A DNA stretch of 64,000 bases, taken from NCBI RefSeq assembly GCF_040869045.1, contig NC_090319.1, positions 175,496,645-175,560,644 of the forward strand, given 5' to 3'. Shown in pieces: positions 1-11,800 of this stretch. A model generated the notes under the pieces. That model saw nothing but the letters and a program-made list of their open reading frames with translations. It had not been told where the DNA came from and did not search any database. Within the stretch, counting starts at the first letter, position 1, and every line of letters starts with the position of its first letter. Both the position numbers and the translations under genes were made by a program. The stretch comes from Eurosta solidaginis. Its lineage: Eukaryota; Arthropoda; Insecta; Diptera; Tephritidae.

Positions 1-947
1 TAAAAACCAAAGTCCTATGCATCAATTGTCCTTCACACTCCCACCTTTTGAAATATTGTGACAGTAATTTTGACTCTGTGTATTGTCAAAGGAGACATCA
101 TTCAATGCTCCACATGAATGGCAATAAAAATACCCCCCAAAATAGTTCTCACCCCAGAAGAACAACAGGTCTAGTTGCAACAGCTAGAACCGAAAGTACA
201 GAGGCGCAAAATCCCGAAATGCACCCTGAGCAGGGGGCTTGCTGCTCACATGCATCGAATGTACAAGCACTTCATTCGAATAATGAAAGCAGAATATTGT
301 TGCCCACTGCCATAGTCTCCATTGAACACCGTGGAGAACCATTCAAGCTGAGAGCTCTAATCGATCAAGGCTAACAAAGATCGTTTATCTCTTTTAAAGC
401 ACAGAACCGGTTGAGACTTCCCACTCAAACCTCTAGCTTTGAAATGTCAGGAATGGGCGGACGAGTTGTACAAAACTCTCATAAAATGTGCTCATTAACT
501 CTAGTTTCCCCCGATGCGGATATAAGAATACGGGCACAAGCCATTGTATTACCGCAACTAAGGAATATGATCCCCAACTATAAATTAAACAACAAAGATA
601 GGCAAAAATTTGCACATCTGAAGCTTGCAGACCCCAATTGCCATACACCTGCTCAAATAGATATGCTCTTAGGCAGTGACCTTATACCCCAGATAATGCT
701 AAGTGGTATTGAGAAAATCTCAAATTCTTTAATAGCTCAAAATACCATCTTTGGATGGATTCTGAGTGGTCAAGTGACGGAACAAATCTCCTCGTTTACA
801 ACTCAAGTGACAGATATATCAAATGAATATCTGAACTTCCAGCTCAAAAAATTTTGGGAGCTGGAAGAACTTCCCCCCGTGCAAGTCACTACACCAGAAG
901 ACAAAGCTTGCGAAGACTACTACGCAGCCACCACAACGCGTGCCTAA
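1..947 (+). pseudogene. BEL gag C-terminus and aspartic protease, broken
   Basis: The first ~120 bases encode zinc-knuckle sequence ending in the QRRHHSMLH type motif common at the end of BEL gag. A variable linker follows, then a BEL-type protease beginning near base 300. The catalytic segment reads ALIDQG and is followed at once by a TAA stop at 372-374, after which the same frame continues as QRSFIS. The flap and C-terminal part (411-947) stay open for 178 codons and end near an LSGQ motif and a QLKKFWELEELPP segment that leads into RT. The native start lies upstream of the window. One stop separates the active site from the rest of the domain, so no protease could be made without readthrough. 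Confidence 0.8.
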
Positions 948-2700
948 AACGGTCGATACATCGTACGACTCCCCTTCAAACCCGAATTCCCCGACACACT
1001 CGCATTATTTCGCTCACGAATCGCTGCGCTTCAGCAGTTTTTAAGTATGGAAAACAACCTGCTTAAAAAAGGCAAGTTAAAATCAGTATATGATGGTTTC
1101 CAGGAAGAGTACATCGAATTGGATCATATGGAAAAGGTAAAACCATATGAGAAAAGAACCCAAGGTAAATACACCTCATTTTACCTTCCCCATCACGCGG
1201 TGGTAAAACCAGATAAAAAAAACCACTAAAGTAAGAGTAGTCTTCAATGCCTCCAAATCAACAACCTCAGGTAATTCCCTCAATGATGTTTTATACACTG
1301 GCCCCACATTACAACCCGATTTAATGCTTCTCATTTTAAATTGGCGTATGTACAAGTACGTATTTAATGGTGACGTCGAAAAAATGTACAGGCAAATACT
1401 GATGCATAAAGACGACCAAGATTACCAGCGCATCATATTCAGAAATTCCGCAAATAGTCAAATACTTGACTATAAACTAAAAACGGTAACATTCGGCGTC
1501 AACTGCGCCCCTTATTAGCCATTCGTACCCTGCACGAACTAGCAGAGGAAATAAGGTACAAATTCCCCAAGGCAACCCCGGTGTTAAAAACACAAACGCA
1601 TGTAGACGACATCCTGTCGGGAAGCCACAGTTTACCCCTTGCATGCGAATCACTATCCCAAGTGATAAAAGCGCTCAACTCAGCAGGATTCCCGCTGAAA
1701 AAGATTACAGCGAATCACCCCGAAATCCTCAAGGATATAGATCCAGACCATATACTGGACTCGAATTTTCTAATGTTTGAAAAAGAGAGTACCACCAAAA
1801 CTCTTGGTATTCAATGGAATGCGATAACAGATACATTCTCCTATACCCTAGACGCAATATCTGCTATATCGGCAAAGACAAAACGGCAAATTCTGTCGTC
1901 TGTGGCAAAACTTTTGACCCCGCAGGATTGCTATCGCCAGTAATGATAGAGGCCAAAATGCTTATTCAAGAGCTATGGCTAGACGGAACCGATTGGGATG
2001 AGTCCGTAAAACCACTCCGCTTACTAAAATAGTTCCAATTCGCTAACAATTTGATCTCAATTTCAGAGATACAGATACCTCGATGGGTCAACTTCTCCCC
2101 CGACCATCAAGTCGAAATACACGGTTTGTGCGACGCTTCCGAAAAGGCATACTGCGCAGTTATATACGTGCGAACACAGCTAGCCGATGGCAAAACGACA
2201 AGCCAGTTGTTAGTCTCAAAAAGTAAGGTCGCTCCTCTAAAAACCGTGAGCCTACCACGGCTAGAGCTATACGGCGCACTCCTCTTAGCCAAGTCGCACA
2301 GCCCAAATCCTTGATTTAGTCGGACCAGTCATTTGGCGACATGTAACCAGTGGTGATAATCCCGCTGATCTTGGTACAAGGGGCTGCAATCCCCCATAAC
2401 TAGCCAGCAGCGCTTTATGGTGGAATGGCCCAAATTGGCTAGTAGAATCACCAGAATCCTGGACATATGCTCCAGCGCGGAACATAATACCCCCCGAAGG
2501 TCGAAAATTTGAATTCTTTCACATTTCTATGAATGAACCCGACATCCTTGAGCGATTTTCTTCATTCCCCCGAGCCATGCGAGTCAATTTATACAACGCC
2601 TTAAAAATAAGGTAAATAATAGCCCGAACCCCCACATGCCGCTCTCAGTCACCAGAATCTACAGAGAGCAAAGGTATATCTCATAGCGATCACCCAATCA
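948..2700 (+). pseudogene. BEL reverse transcriptase and RNase H, frameshifted
   Basis: RT begins near 1020 with FLSMENNLLKKGKL and runs through KYTSFYLPHHAVVKP. It shifts frame at an A run near 1218-1226, resumes with FNGDVEKMYRQI and FGVNCAPY, loses a base near 1515, then shows the catalytic THVDDILSG box at about 1605. The usual residue before VDD is tyrosine, so histidine is a change in the RT active site. RNase H starts near 2075, with the first catalytic Asp in [10 protein letters not shown]. It is cut after LYGALLLAK at ~2290, where sequence matching the end of the domain (DNPADLGTRG) follows directly. Comparison with the minus-strand copy indicates a deletion of a few hundred bases. 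A broken linker to integrase fills 2320-2700. Confidence 0.85.
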
Positions 2701-2724
2701 CGCTACTTCAGTCGTGAAATATCA

Positions 2725-3882
2725 ATGCTTCTAACCTCCAAACCCATTGATAAAAAGAGCGCACTTCTAGTCCTCAACCCGTTCCTCGACATGAACGGCT
2801 TACTTCGTGCCGATGGACGGCTAGTAAATTCGACCCTCACTTATAACGAACGATATCCAATAATAATTCCGGAGAAGTCCGCATTTGCTTCTCTGTACTT
2901 AAATTTCCTCCACCGGTTAATGCTACATGCTGAACATCGCCTGATGCAACAAATGGTCCGTCAAGAGTTCTACATCCCACGCCTAAAGCCGCAAATAAAA
3001 AAATGCATATTTACGTGTTAAACTTGCACTAAGCATACACACAGGATGCGCACTCGGATCATGGCAGCTCTTCCCCCGGAACGCTGTAACTTCGCTCCGC
3101 CCTTCACCACCACTGGTGTTGACTTTGCTGGGCCTTTTCAGATAAAAGCTTCCATGTTGAGGTCTTCCACCTTTACAAAGGGCTATGTGGCCGTCTTTGT
3201 TTCACAACAAAAGCGGTACACCTCGAGTTATGTTCTGATCTGACCACAGCGGCTTTCCTCGCGGCATTTGCTCGCTTCGTCGGACGGCGGGGATTTCCCT
3301 CTAAAATGATGAGCGATAATGCCCCACATATGGGCGGCTTATGGGAATCAGCTGTAAAAAGCTTCAAAATGCATTTCAAAATAGTCGCTGGAACTCAAAA
3401 GTTCAATTTCGAGGAACTTACCACGTTACTCACTCCTCGAATCGAAGCCGTTCTTAATTCGAGGCCACTCTCTGCGCTCTCGCAAGATCCCTCCGATTTC
3501 ACAGCCCTCACCCCCGGGCATTTTCTTACAGGAGCACCACTTTTGGCCACCCCTGAACCAAGTGTTGACTCTCTTTCCCTTCCAAATCGATGGGAAGGAA
3601 TAAAGGTTCTACATCACAAATTTAGCCACCGATGGAAGGAGGAATATCTCAAAGACCTCCGTAAACGATACCGGTGGAAAGACACCCAAAAGGCCCCAAA
3701 TGTTGGAGAATGCGTCCTAATAAGCTACGAATGTCTCTCCCCCACTGAATGGTGACTTGGCCGTGTAGAAAAGGTTCATCAGGGACCTGACGGTCATATC
3801 AGAGTCGTCGACCTTCGAACACAAAATGGCAGGCTAACTAGACCGCTAGTTAAGTTATGCTTCCTACCGACTGCCAATAGTG
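2725..3882 (+). pseudogene. BEL integrase and C-terminal domain, internally deleted
   Basis: 2725-3021 encodes the integrase zinc-binding region, including LHAEHRLMQQ and a following Cys pair. 3046-3243 contains the first DDE aspartate in GVDFAGPF. The second acidic region reads MMSDNAPHMGGLWESAVKSF. The minus-strand paralogue has about 45 extra residues between SDN and PHMGGLWE, so this copy has a clean deletion in the catalytic core. The final part (3340-3882) holds the conserved end of BEL integrase (NRWEGIKVLHHKFSHRWK) and terminates near 3882. Integrase is therefore non-functional although its C-terminal 149 codons are open. Confidence 0.85.
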
Positions 3883-4054
3883 AATAAGATAATAACCCCT
3901 TTAACCAATAAATATTAAGATAGTAACCCCTTCAATCTGAAACCTACGAAACGATACCCCTACCCCAAACCTCACTACCATATTGAACAAGTTGCTACCC
4001 CTATCATGCAACCTCGTATAAAACACGAACTTTCTTTCTCTCCCGATAGAGATC

Positions 4055-4762
4055 ATGGACACCGAGATGATTGCCACCTCCGAATCCAATGTCACGCAAT
4101 CTGGGAATGTAGTCGGACAACGCAACGAAACCCCAGTAGCTCCGCCGCGTCGCAGCAACGCACAGCCCATGGCGATCCCAGCCGCAACACCGAGTAATCG
4201 CGCTCCAAGGCCCGTACCGGATCCACCGGAGCGGCCTGCCCCGACCGAAACGATGCGCGACGCCAACAACACTCGTTTACGATGTGGACTTTGTAGTCGT
4301 CCTTACGCACTCCGCCTGTGTCCCATATTCCGAGGCATGTCACCACCGCAACGTCGACAAGTGGCAGCCGCGCACGGGTACTGCCTTAATTTCCTGGCGC
4401 ACACGCATGTCGCAACGGAGTGCACATCAGCCAACGTGTGCCAAAACTGTTACCAACCCTACCACACGATGTTCCATCGAGGCCCACAAGGGAATCCGAT
4501 CGCCATGGGGAACCGCCGCCGTCGACAACCTGCAACGTCGAGAGAAACGCAGCGCGCCGGGAGTTACGCACCCGTCGCAGCCTCACGAAGCCGCCGTCCC
4601 ATAGCACGTCAAACTTCTCAGCGGCCGCAGCATCGTCGACTATCTCGGCCTCCCCCGGCTACTCATCGTCATCGTCAGCAGCCCCGGTCACATAACCAAC
4701 GCGCCACCGGGCTAAGCAACGTCGTGGAGACGTTGCAACAGTTACAACGTTTGCTAGGCTAA
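4055..4762 (+). CDS. Gag-like zinc-knuckle ORF downstream of BEL pol
   Basis: This is an intact 235-codon ORF starting MDTEMIATSE. The N-terminal ~75 residues are Pro/Ala rich. The middle contains LRCGLCSRPYALRLCPIFRG and then a zinc-knuckle-like segment CTSANVCQNCYQPYHTMFH, a cysteine/histidine pattern typical of BEL gag nucleocapsids. One expected Cys is replaced (YCLNF where CLNC is usual). The C-terminal ~100 residues are Arg/Ser/Gln rich and end with VVETLQQLQRLLG. It sits 170 bp after pol and ends ~10 bp before the polypurine tract, so it occupies the env position. The neighbouring BEL copy has a decayed homologue in the same place. A role in RNA binding is inferred from the knuckle; expression is unknown. 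Confidence 0.75.
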   Translation: MDTEMIATSESNVTQSGNVVGQRNETPVAPPRRSNAQPMAIPAATPSNRAPRPVPDPPERPAPTETMRDANNTRLRCGLCSRPYALRLCPIFRGMSPPQRRQVAAAHGYCLNFLAHTHVATECTSANVCQNCYQPYHTMFHRGPQGNPIAMGNRRRRQPATSRETQRAGSYAPVAASRSRRPIARQTSQRPQHRRLSRPPPATHRHRQQPRSHNQRATGLSNVVETLQQLQRLLG

Positions 4763-4769
4763 GTATACG

Positions 4770-4785
4770 CCTAGGGGGGCCGGGA
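4770..4785 (+). promoter_or_regulatory. Polypurine tract of the plus BEL copy
   Basis: The purine-rich run GGGGGGCCGGGA lies directly before the putative LTR start at 4786. The same arrangement (GGCGGGCCAGGA then TGTTTA) is found on the minus strand at 5156-5168 in the second BEL copy. It would prime plus-strand DNA synthesis. Confidence 0.7.
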
Positions 4786-5099
4786 TGGTTAAATGGGCAA
4801 CTATTCCCACAGAGGTCGCGTCACACAGAACACAGAACATGAACATCAACGCGACAACACGCCGATCTATTGTGCCGCCACTAAAGTGCTTCCTTCGCAT
4901 CAAACTCGTGCGTTACGATTAATTAAATTTGCAATCGACGCTAGTAGTGCCGTGCAAGTGCCCCTTGGTCTCTCTTGATTGAGTGAGGTGCCCCAAATTC
5001 CCCTAGCCCTTATAACGCGGAAAAACCACGCGAGTGAGAGTGCCCCTGAGCTCATACCCAATTGTTTAATACAAACTACGGGTTATAAACAAATTCATA
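4786..5099 (+). repeat. 3' LTR of the plus BEL copy
   Basis: It starts TGGTTAAATGG after the polypurine tract and ends about AACAAATTCATA at 5099. The terminal block around ACTACGGGTTATA recurs at 15660-15695 in an isolated LTR fragment, which supports the 3' boundary. The expected TG start is retained; a CA end is not clear, so the last few bases are approximate. Confidence 0.65.
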
Positions 5100-5156
5100 G
5101 ATATACGTATGTACAAGGGAGAGATGGGAGGGATGGCAGCCTACGCCGCGTAAACA
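5100..5156 (-). repeat. Truncated LTR start of the minus BEL copy
   Basis: Read on the minus strand it begins TGTTTACGCGGCGTAGG immediately after a purine-rich tract (5157-5168). Only about 57 bp are present before it meets the end of the plus-copy LTR. The same start sequence, slightly diverged, occurs in forward orientation at 15540. Confidence 0.65.
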
Positions 5157-5176
5157 TCCTGGCCCGCCAAGGCGTA

Positions 5177-5671
5177 CTAAGCGGCTAACGAATGTTGCAG
5201 CTCGGTCAACGCCCTAACTGCTTCCTTAATTAGGATTTTGCCCACTTTGCTTTTGGACGTTGAGGTTCGCAGGCCTGTGGCGGTGCATCTTATAGTGCGA
5301 TTGGGCACGGTCGGTGCGCGTTGGTTGCGGCGAACGCTGGATGTTCTTGCAGCGGGTGGTGGTTGTGGTGGCTGGACGTTCCCACTGCTGCGATGGCGTG
5401 GCCTGTGGCGGCGCGATGAATGGCGTTGGCGCCCGGGCTGTGATGTTGCATGCTGGGATTGGCGACGCTCCGTGTCCCGATGCACGAGGGTGTGGTGGCG
5501 CAGCCCACAAAGATGACAGCGTTCTAAAGAGGTGCATCCGCTAGTGGCATGCGATAGGGCATTGGCGGTAGTCGGGCGGCCCTTAACGAGTTCGTGGACA
5601 TGCTGCTGGCGTTGTCACTTGAGATGCCAAAGATCGGCGATGTGCAGCACTGGAGGGCGCTGGCGATCCAT
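5177..5671 (-). pseudogene. Decayed gag-like ORF downstream of minus BEL pol
   Basis: On the minus strand, from an ATG at 5671, the frame has a TGA near 5615 and then stays open to 5177. It encodes a zinc-knuckle segment CTSLERCHLCGLRHHTLVH, an Arg/Gln/Pro-rich tail and a C-terminus (AVRALTELQHSLA) like that of the intact plus-strand ORF at 4055-4762. The N-terminal Cys-rich part seen in the other copy is shorter here. Position after pol and before the polypurine tract is the same in both copies. Similarity is clear around the knuckle and the end; the rest is diverged. Confidence 0.7.
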
Positions 5672-5699
5672 CTGAGGAAGATAGGATAAAGACATTTTA

Positions 5700-8600
5700 G
5701 TCACTCTTGATGTTGGGAGTAGAGTGTTGGTAGCTCCATGAGATAATCATTCTTCCAGCGTTTGCTGAACTGATGATGTAAAATTTTCAACGGTTAATCA
5801 TAGAGAGGTGTTCATAGTTCGGTTCGGGGATGGAGAGCAGGGGCGCATCTCGTAGGAAATGACCCGGTGTGAGGGCCGTGCGATCGCTTGGGTCTTGAGA
5901 CAGTTGGGAGATGTGGCGAGAGTCAAGACAGCCTCTATTCGTATCAATAAGGTAGAAAATTCTTCAAAAGTGAAGCTGTGAGTTCCGGCGACCCTTTTAA
6001 AGTGGGTTTTAAAGCTTTTGACAGCGGATTCCCATAGTCCGCCCATATGAGGGGCCCTGGGTGTATAAACTTCCAATTAATTCCTTGTGGGGCGTACTTC
6101 TATATGATATCGGACGAGACTTCTTTGATACGAACTCCTTTTCCATGGCCCGCTTAGCTCCTACGAAAGTGGTGCCGTTGTCGCTCATCATTTTGCTGGG
6201 ATATCCTCGGCATCCTACGAAGCGGGCGAAGGCTGCTTGGAATGCTTGGGTGGTGAGGTCGGAACATAATTCAAAGTGGACGGCTTTGGTGGCGAAGCAG
6301 ACAAAAACGGCAACATAGCTCTTCATTATCTTGGGAGGCCGGAGCATAGAAGATTTTAGTTGAAACAGGCCGGCGAAGTCTACACCAGGAATAGTGAAGG
6401 GGGGCGCGAGGGTACATCGTTCGGAGGGTAAAGCTGCCATTATTTGAGAGTGCGTTTGTTGCTTATGAATGGTGTATGCTTTACATTGGAAAATTCACTT
6501 TTTTATCAGGGTTTTAAGCCGAGCTATAAAGAACTCTTGTCTTACAGCTTGTTGCATGAGGCGGACGTCCGCATGGAGGAAGGTCTCGTGTAGAAACCTT
6601 ATATAGAGGGTAGTAAATCGAGCCTTTTCGGGTAGAATGATGGGATGACACTCATTGTAGGTCATGTCGGCGTTTACTAATCGTCCGTTGGCACGGATAA
6701 TCCTGTTTGTATCCAGGAAGTGGTCAAGTACCAACAGGGAACCACGTTTCCCTAGGGGTTTCGAGTCCTCCAGGCAGGCTCGTTCTGGATCGAAGTACCG
6801 GGTTTGGGACGCGATGATCAGACGGTGTTTCGCTCGTTTGAGTTCGGCATTAGAAAGCGGGGTGACAGGATCATGGATGCCGTTTACTGCGTCTTTCGCC
6901 CGACGTATGAACCTCAGAGCGTATGCAATGACGCGTAGAGCTCGAGAGTAAGAGGAAAACCGATCTAGGATATCGTCAGTCTCCTCAGCGGCATGCAGTG
7001 TTTCGACTCAGCGAAGTTCGGGGGGTACAATGTTTCTGGCCGTTGTTGTTGGCCAGTCCTCGGGGAAGCCACTCTGGACCATTCCACCATAGGAATGAGC
7101 TAGCTAGCTCGAGGGAGTGCATCCTCTGGTGCCCATATCTGCGGGATTATCCTTGCTGCGCACATGTCGCCAAGCGGCATTACCTATCAGGTCGATGATC
7201 TGCGCGGTTCGGTTGGAGACGTAGGTTTTCCAGGAATGAGGTGGCTTCTCTATCCATGCTGGAACAATCTCGGAGGATTGAGGTCGAGATGGGATTGGAC
7301 AACTGCGACTAACTTGGCTAATAAGACCGCGCCGCATAACTCTAGTCGTGGCAAACTTATGGTTTTAGGGGGGCCACTTTCCCTTTAGAGAATAAAAGGT
7401 GAGAGAAGACTTGAGTTCCTACGGTGGTTCTTACATAAAATGTCGTGCAATAAGCCTTTTCCGAGGCGTCGCAGAAGCCATGGAGCTCAACTGGTTTATC
7501 GGGATGGTAGTTTACCCAACGTGGTATTTGAATCTCCGAGATCGTTGGGAGATTTTCGGCGAACTGCGGCCACTTTATGAGATGGAGGGGTTTCACTGGC
7601 TCATCCCAGTCAGTCCCGTCTAGCCATAGCTCTTGCGTCAAGATTTTTGCTTAGATAATAATTGGCGTTTGCCTTTTTGTGGCTGCTGTGGATGCCGGAT
7701 TGGACTCCACAGTGTATGAGAACTTGTCCGAGAGCGAATTCCACTGTATACCTAGGGTTATGGCGGTACTCGATTTTTCGAACTCGAGGAAATTAGTGTC
7801 CAGCAAATTTGCTTTTGGAATTGACTGCAGAATATCGGGATCGTTTGCTGTTATCTTCTTTAATGGGAAGCTGGCTGAGTGGAGAGCGGACATTACTTCC
7901 GTAAGGGACTGCTCGGCTGACTGAAGATCATGGCTACGAGATAGGATATGGTCCACATAAGTTTCGGCTTCAAGTATAGGGGCTGCGCTTGGGTGGGTGT
8001 TGGCTACATCTTTCGCGAGCTCGTGCAGAGTTCTTATAGCCAATTATGGCGCGCAATTGACACCGAAAGTTACTGTTTTCAACTTGAAGTCCTTTATTGG
8101 ACCATCTGGAAATGTGCAAAAGATGATCCTCTGGTAGTCTTGATCATCGGGATGTAGGGGAATTTGGCGGTAAATTTTTTCAACATCGCCATTGAACACT
8201 TATTTATACGTACGCCATTTTAGTGTCATAAGCCGTAAATCAGGTTGGAGGATTGGCCCAGTGCATAAAACGTCGTTTAGGGAGTGGCCGGAACCGGACA
8301 TTTTCGACGCATTGAACAATACACGGACCTTTGTCGTTTTCTTTTCTGGCTTAACGACCACATTGTGGTGGAGATAGAAAAAGTAGTATTTGCCTTTGCA
8401 TTCTACTTCACAGGAGCTAGTTTCTTCCATGTGGCCGAGGGAGATGTATTCTGCCAATACATTATCGTATTGAGACTTGAGATCGCCTTTTTTACTGAGG
8501 GTGCGTTCCATGCCTAGGAACTGTCTCATGGCTGCCGTTCGGGATTAACCTAGATCGATGTTGTTCAGGAATACTGGCTTGAAAGGGGGCCGAACCATGT

Positions 8601-8890
8601 ATCGACCGTCATCTGTCCTAATTGTGGTGCTCTGGTAGTAATTCTCGTGTATGCGATCTTCGGGTTTTACCATTTGTGGCCTAGGAATTTCTTCGATTTC
8701 CCAAAACTGTCGTAGCTGTTGATCTAGCGCATCAGTTACTTCCCAGATTTGGGTAGAGTGTGACGCCACTTTTTCAGGGATTTGGCCTTTATTGAAAGCT
8801 GAGGCCTTAAAGTCTTCGGGAAGGTCGTTGTCATCTGACTCTACGACGGCGTCATATGCGCTCTGTACCATTTCCCAGAACACATCGATA
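5700..8890 (-). pseudogene. BEL/Pao pol remnant (protease end, RT, RNase H, integrase)
   Basis: Read from 8890 down: the end of the protease linker (QLRQFWEIEEIPRP), RT N-terminus (8529-8200, KYYFFYLHHNVVVKPEKK), the RT catalytic region with TYVDDILSR at ~7960, RNase H ([16 protein letters not shown] near 7500 and DNPADMGTRG near 7150), integrase zinc region (6734-6495), integrase core (GVDFAGLF, MMSDNGTTFVGAKR) and PHMGGLWESAVKSF at ~6050. Frameshifts and stops separate these blocks. A gap between RT and the catalytic box removes RT core sequence near 8045-8200. The C-terminal integrase part is shorter than in the plus copy. This copy retains segments deleted from the plus copy, which makes the two mutually informative. 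Confidence 0.88.
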
Positions 8891-11800
8891 TTTTTATACT
8901 CAGTTGAGCAAAGCTCACAGAGTATATTAACTTTGATTGGATAACGGTTGCTTGTACAGGTATAAAGGAAACGAGATAGATATAGACTTCCATATATCAA
9001 AATCAACAGGATCGAAAAAAAATTTGATTGAGCCATGTCCGTCCGTCCGTCCGACCGTCTGTCCGTTAACACGATAACTTGAGTAAATTTTGAGGTATCT
9101 TGATGAAATTTGGTATGTAGATTCCTGAGCACTCATCTCAGATCGCTATTTAAAATGAACAATATCGGACTATAACCACGCCCACTTTTTCGATATCGAC
9201 AGTTACCAAAAACGAAAAAAATGGTTTATTGACGCAAAATATACCTAACTTTAGAAAAAGACTTTGTAAAATGGGTGTGACACCTACCATATTAAGTAGA
9301 ATGAAATGAAAAAGTTCTGCAGGGCGAAATAAAAAACCCTTGAAATCTTGGCAGGAATACTGTTCGTGGTATCATATATATAAATAAATTAGCGGTAACC
9401 AACAGATGATGTTCTGGGTCACCCTGGTCCACATTTTATTCGATATCTGGAAAACGCCTTCAAATATACAACTACCACCACTCCCTTTTAAAAGTCTCAT
9501 TAATACCTTTAATTTGATACCCATATCGTACAAACCCATTCTAGAGTCACCCCTGGTCCACCTTTATGGCGATATATCGAAAAGGCGTCCACCTATAAAA
9601 CTAAGCCCCACGCCCTTTTAAAATACTCATTAACACCTTTCATTTGATACCCATATCGTACAAACATATTCTAGAGTCACCCCTGGTCCAACTTTATGGC
9701 GATATCTCGAAAAGGCGTCCACCTATAGAACTAAGCCCCACGCCCTTTTGAAATACTCATTAACACCTTCCGTTTGATACCCATATTGTACAAACGCATT
9801 CTAGAGTCACCCCGGGTCCACCTTTATGGCGATATCTCGAAAAAGCGTCCACCTATAGAACTAAGGCCCACTCCCTTTTAAAATGCTCATTAACCCCTTA
9901 AATTTGATACCCATATCGTACAAACAAATTCTAGGGTCGCCCCTGGTCCACCTTTATGGCGATATCTCGAAAAGTCGACCACCTATAGAACTAAGGCCCA
10001 CTCCCTTTTAAAAAGACTCATTAGCACCTTTCATTTGATACCCATATCGTATAAACAAAGTCTAGAGTCACCCCTGGTCCACCTTTATGGCGATATCTCG
10101 AAAAGGCGATCACCTATACAACTACCACCACTCCCTTTTAAAACCATCATTAATATCTTTAATTTGATAACGATATCGTACAAACACATTCTAGAGTCAC
10201 CCCTAGTCCACCTTTATGGCGATATCTCGAAAAGATGTCCACCTATAGAACTAAGCCCCACGCCCTTTTGAAACACTCATTAACACCTTCCGTTTGATAC
10301 CCATAATGTACAAACGCATTCTAGAGTCACCCCGGGTCCACCTTTATGGCGATATCTCGAAAAAGCGTCCACCTATAGAACTAAGGCCCACTCCTTTTTA
10401 AAATGCTCATTAACCCCTTTCATTTGATACCCATATCGTACAAACACATTCTGGAGTCACCCCTGGTCCACCTTTATGGCGATATCTCGAAAAGGCGTCC
10501 ACCTATAGAGATAAGCCCCACGCCCTTTTAAAATACTCATTAACACCTTTAATTTGATACCCATATCGTAGAAACACATTCTAGAGTCACCCCTGGTCCA
10601 CCTTTATGGCGATATCTCGAAAAAGCGTCCGCCTATAGAACTAAGACACACGCCCTTTTAAAATACTCATTAACACCTTTCGTTTGATACCCATATTGTA
10701 CAAACGCATTCTAAAGTCACCCCTGGTCCACCTTTATGGCGATATCTCGAAAAGGCGTCCACCTATAGAACTAAACCCCACGCCCTTTTAAAATACTCAT
10801 TAACACCTTTCATTTGATACCCATATCGTACAAACATATTCTAGAGTCACCCCTGGTCCACCTTTATGGCGATATCTCGAAAAGTCGACCACCTATAGAA
10901 CTAAGGCCCACTCCCTTTCAAAAATACTCATTAACACCTTTCATTTGATACCCATATCGTACAAACAAAGTCTAGAGTCACCCCTGGTCCACCTTTATGG
11001 CGATATCTCGAAAAGGCGACCACCCATACAACTACCTCCACTCCCTTTTAAAACCCTCATTAATACTTTTAATTTGATACCGATATCGTACAAACGCATT
11101 CTAGAGTCACCCCGGGTCCACCTTTATGGCGATATCTCGAAAAAGCGTCCACCTATAGAACTAAGGCCCACTCCCTTTTAAAATGCGCATTAACCCCTTT
11201 CATTTGATACCCATATCGTACAAACAAATTCTAGGGTCACCCCTGGTCAACCTTTATGGCGATATCTCGAAACGGCGTCCACCTATGGAACTAAGGATCA
11301 CTCCCTTTTAAAATACTCATTAACACATTTTATTTGATACCCATATCGTACAAACAAATTATAGAGTCACCCCTGGTCCACCTTTATGCCGATATCTCGA
11401 AAAGGCGACCACCTATACAACTACCAACACTTCCTTTTAAAACCCTCATTACTACCTTTAATTTGATACCCATATCGTACAAACACATTCTAGAGTCACC
11501 CCTGGTCCACCTTTATGGCGATATCTCGAAAAGGCGTCCACCTATAGAACTAAGCCCCACGCCCTTTTAAAATACTCATTAACACCTTTCGTTTGATACC
11601 CATATTGTACAAACGCATTCTAGAGTCACCCCTGGTCCACCTTTATGCCGATATCTCGAAAACGCGACCGCCTATACAACTACCACCACTCCCTTTTAAA
11701 ACCCTCATTAATACCTTTAATTTGATACCCATATTGTACAAACGCATTCTAAAGTCACCCCTGGTCCACCGTTATGCCGATATCTCGAAAAGGCGACCAC

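Larger units (their letters stand above)
1..5099 (+). mobile_element. BEL/Pao LTR retrotransposon, 5' end outside the window
   Basis: The plus-strand order is gag zinc knuckle, aspartic protease, RT, RNase H, integrase, a gag-like third ORF, polypurine tract and 3' LTR. This is the BEL/Pao order apart from the third ORF. The 5' LTR and most of gag lie before base 1. Pol is broken by stops, frameshifts and at least two internal deletions, so the copy is dead. The 3' LTR appears complete and abuts a second BEL copy in the opposite orientation at about 5100. Superfamily assignment is confident from the protease, RT and integrase blocks. The family name is unknown. Confidence 0.9.

Noticed and set aside
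8545..9132. 195-codon minus ORF read as one protein
   Set aside because: Its first ~80 codons are family A 5' sequence and only the rest is BEL. The fusion is an insertion artefact.
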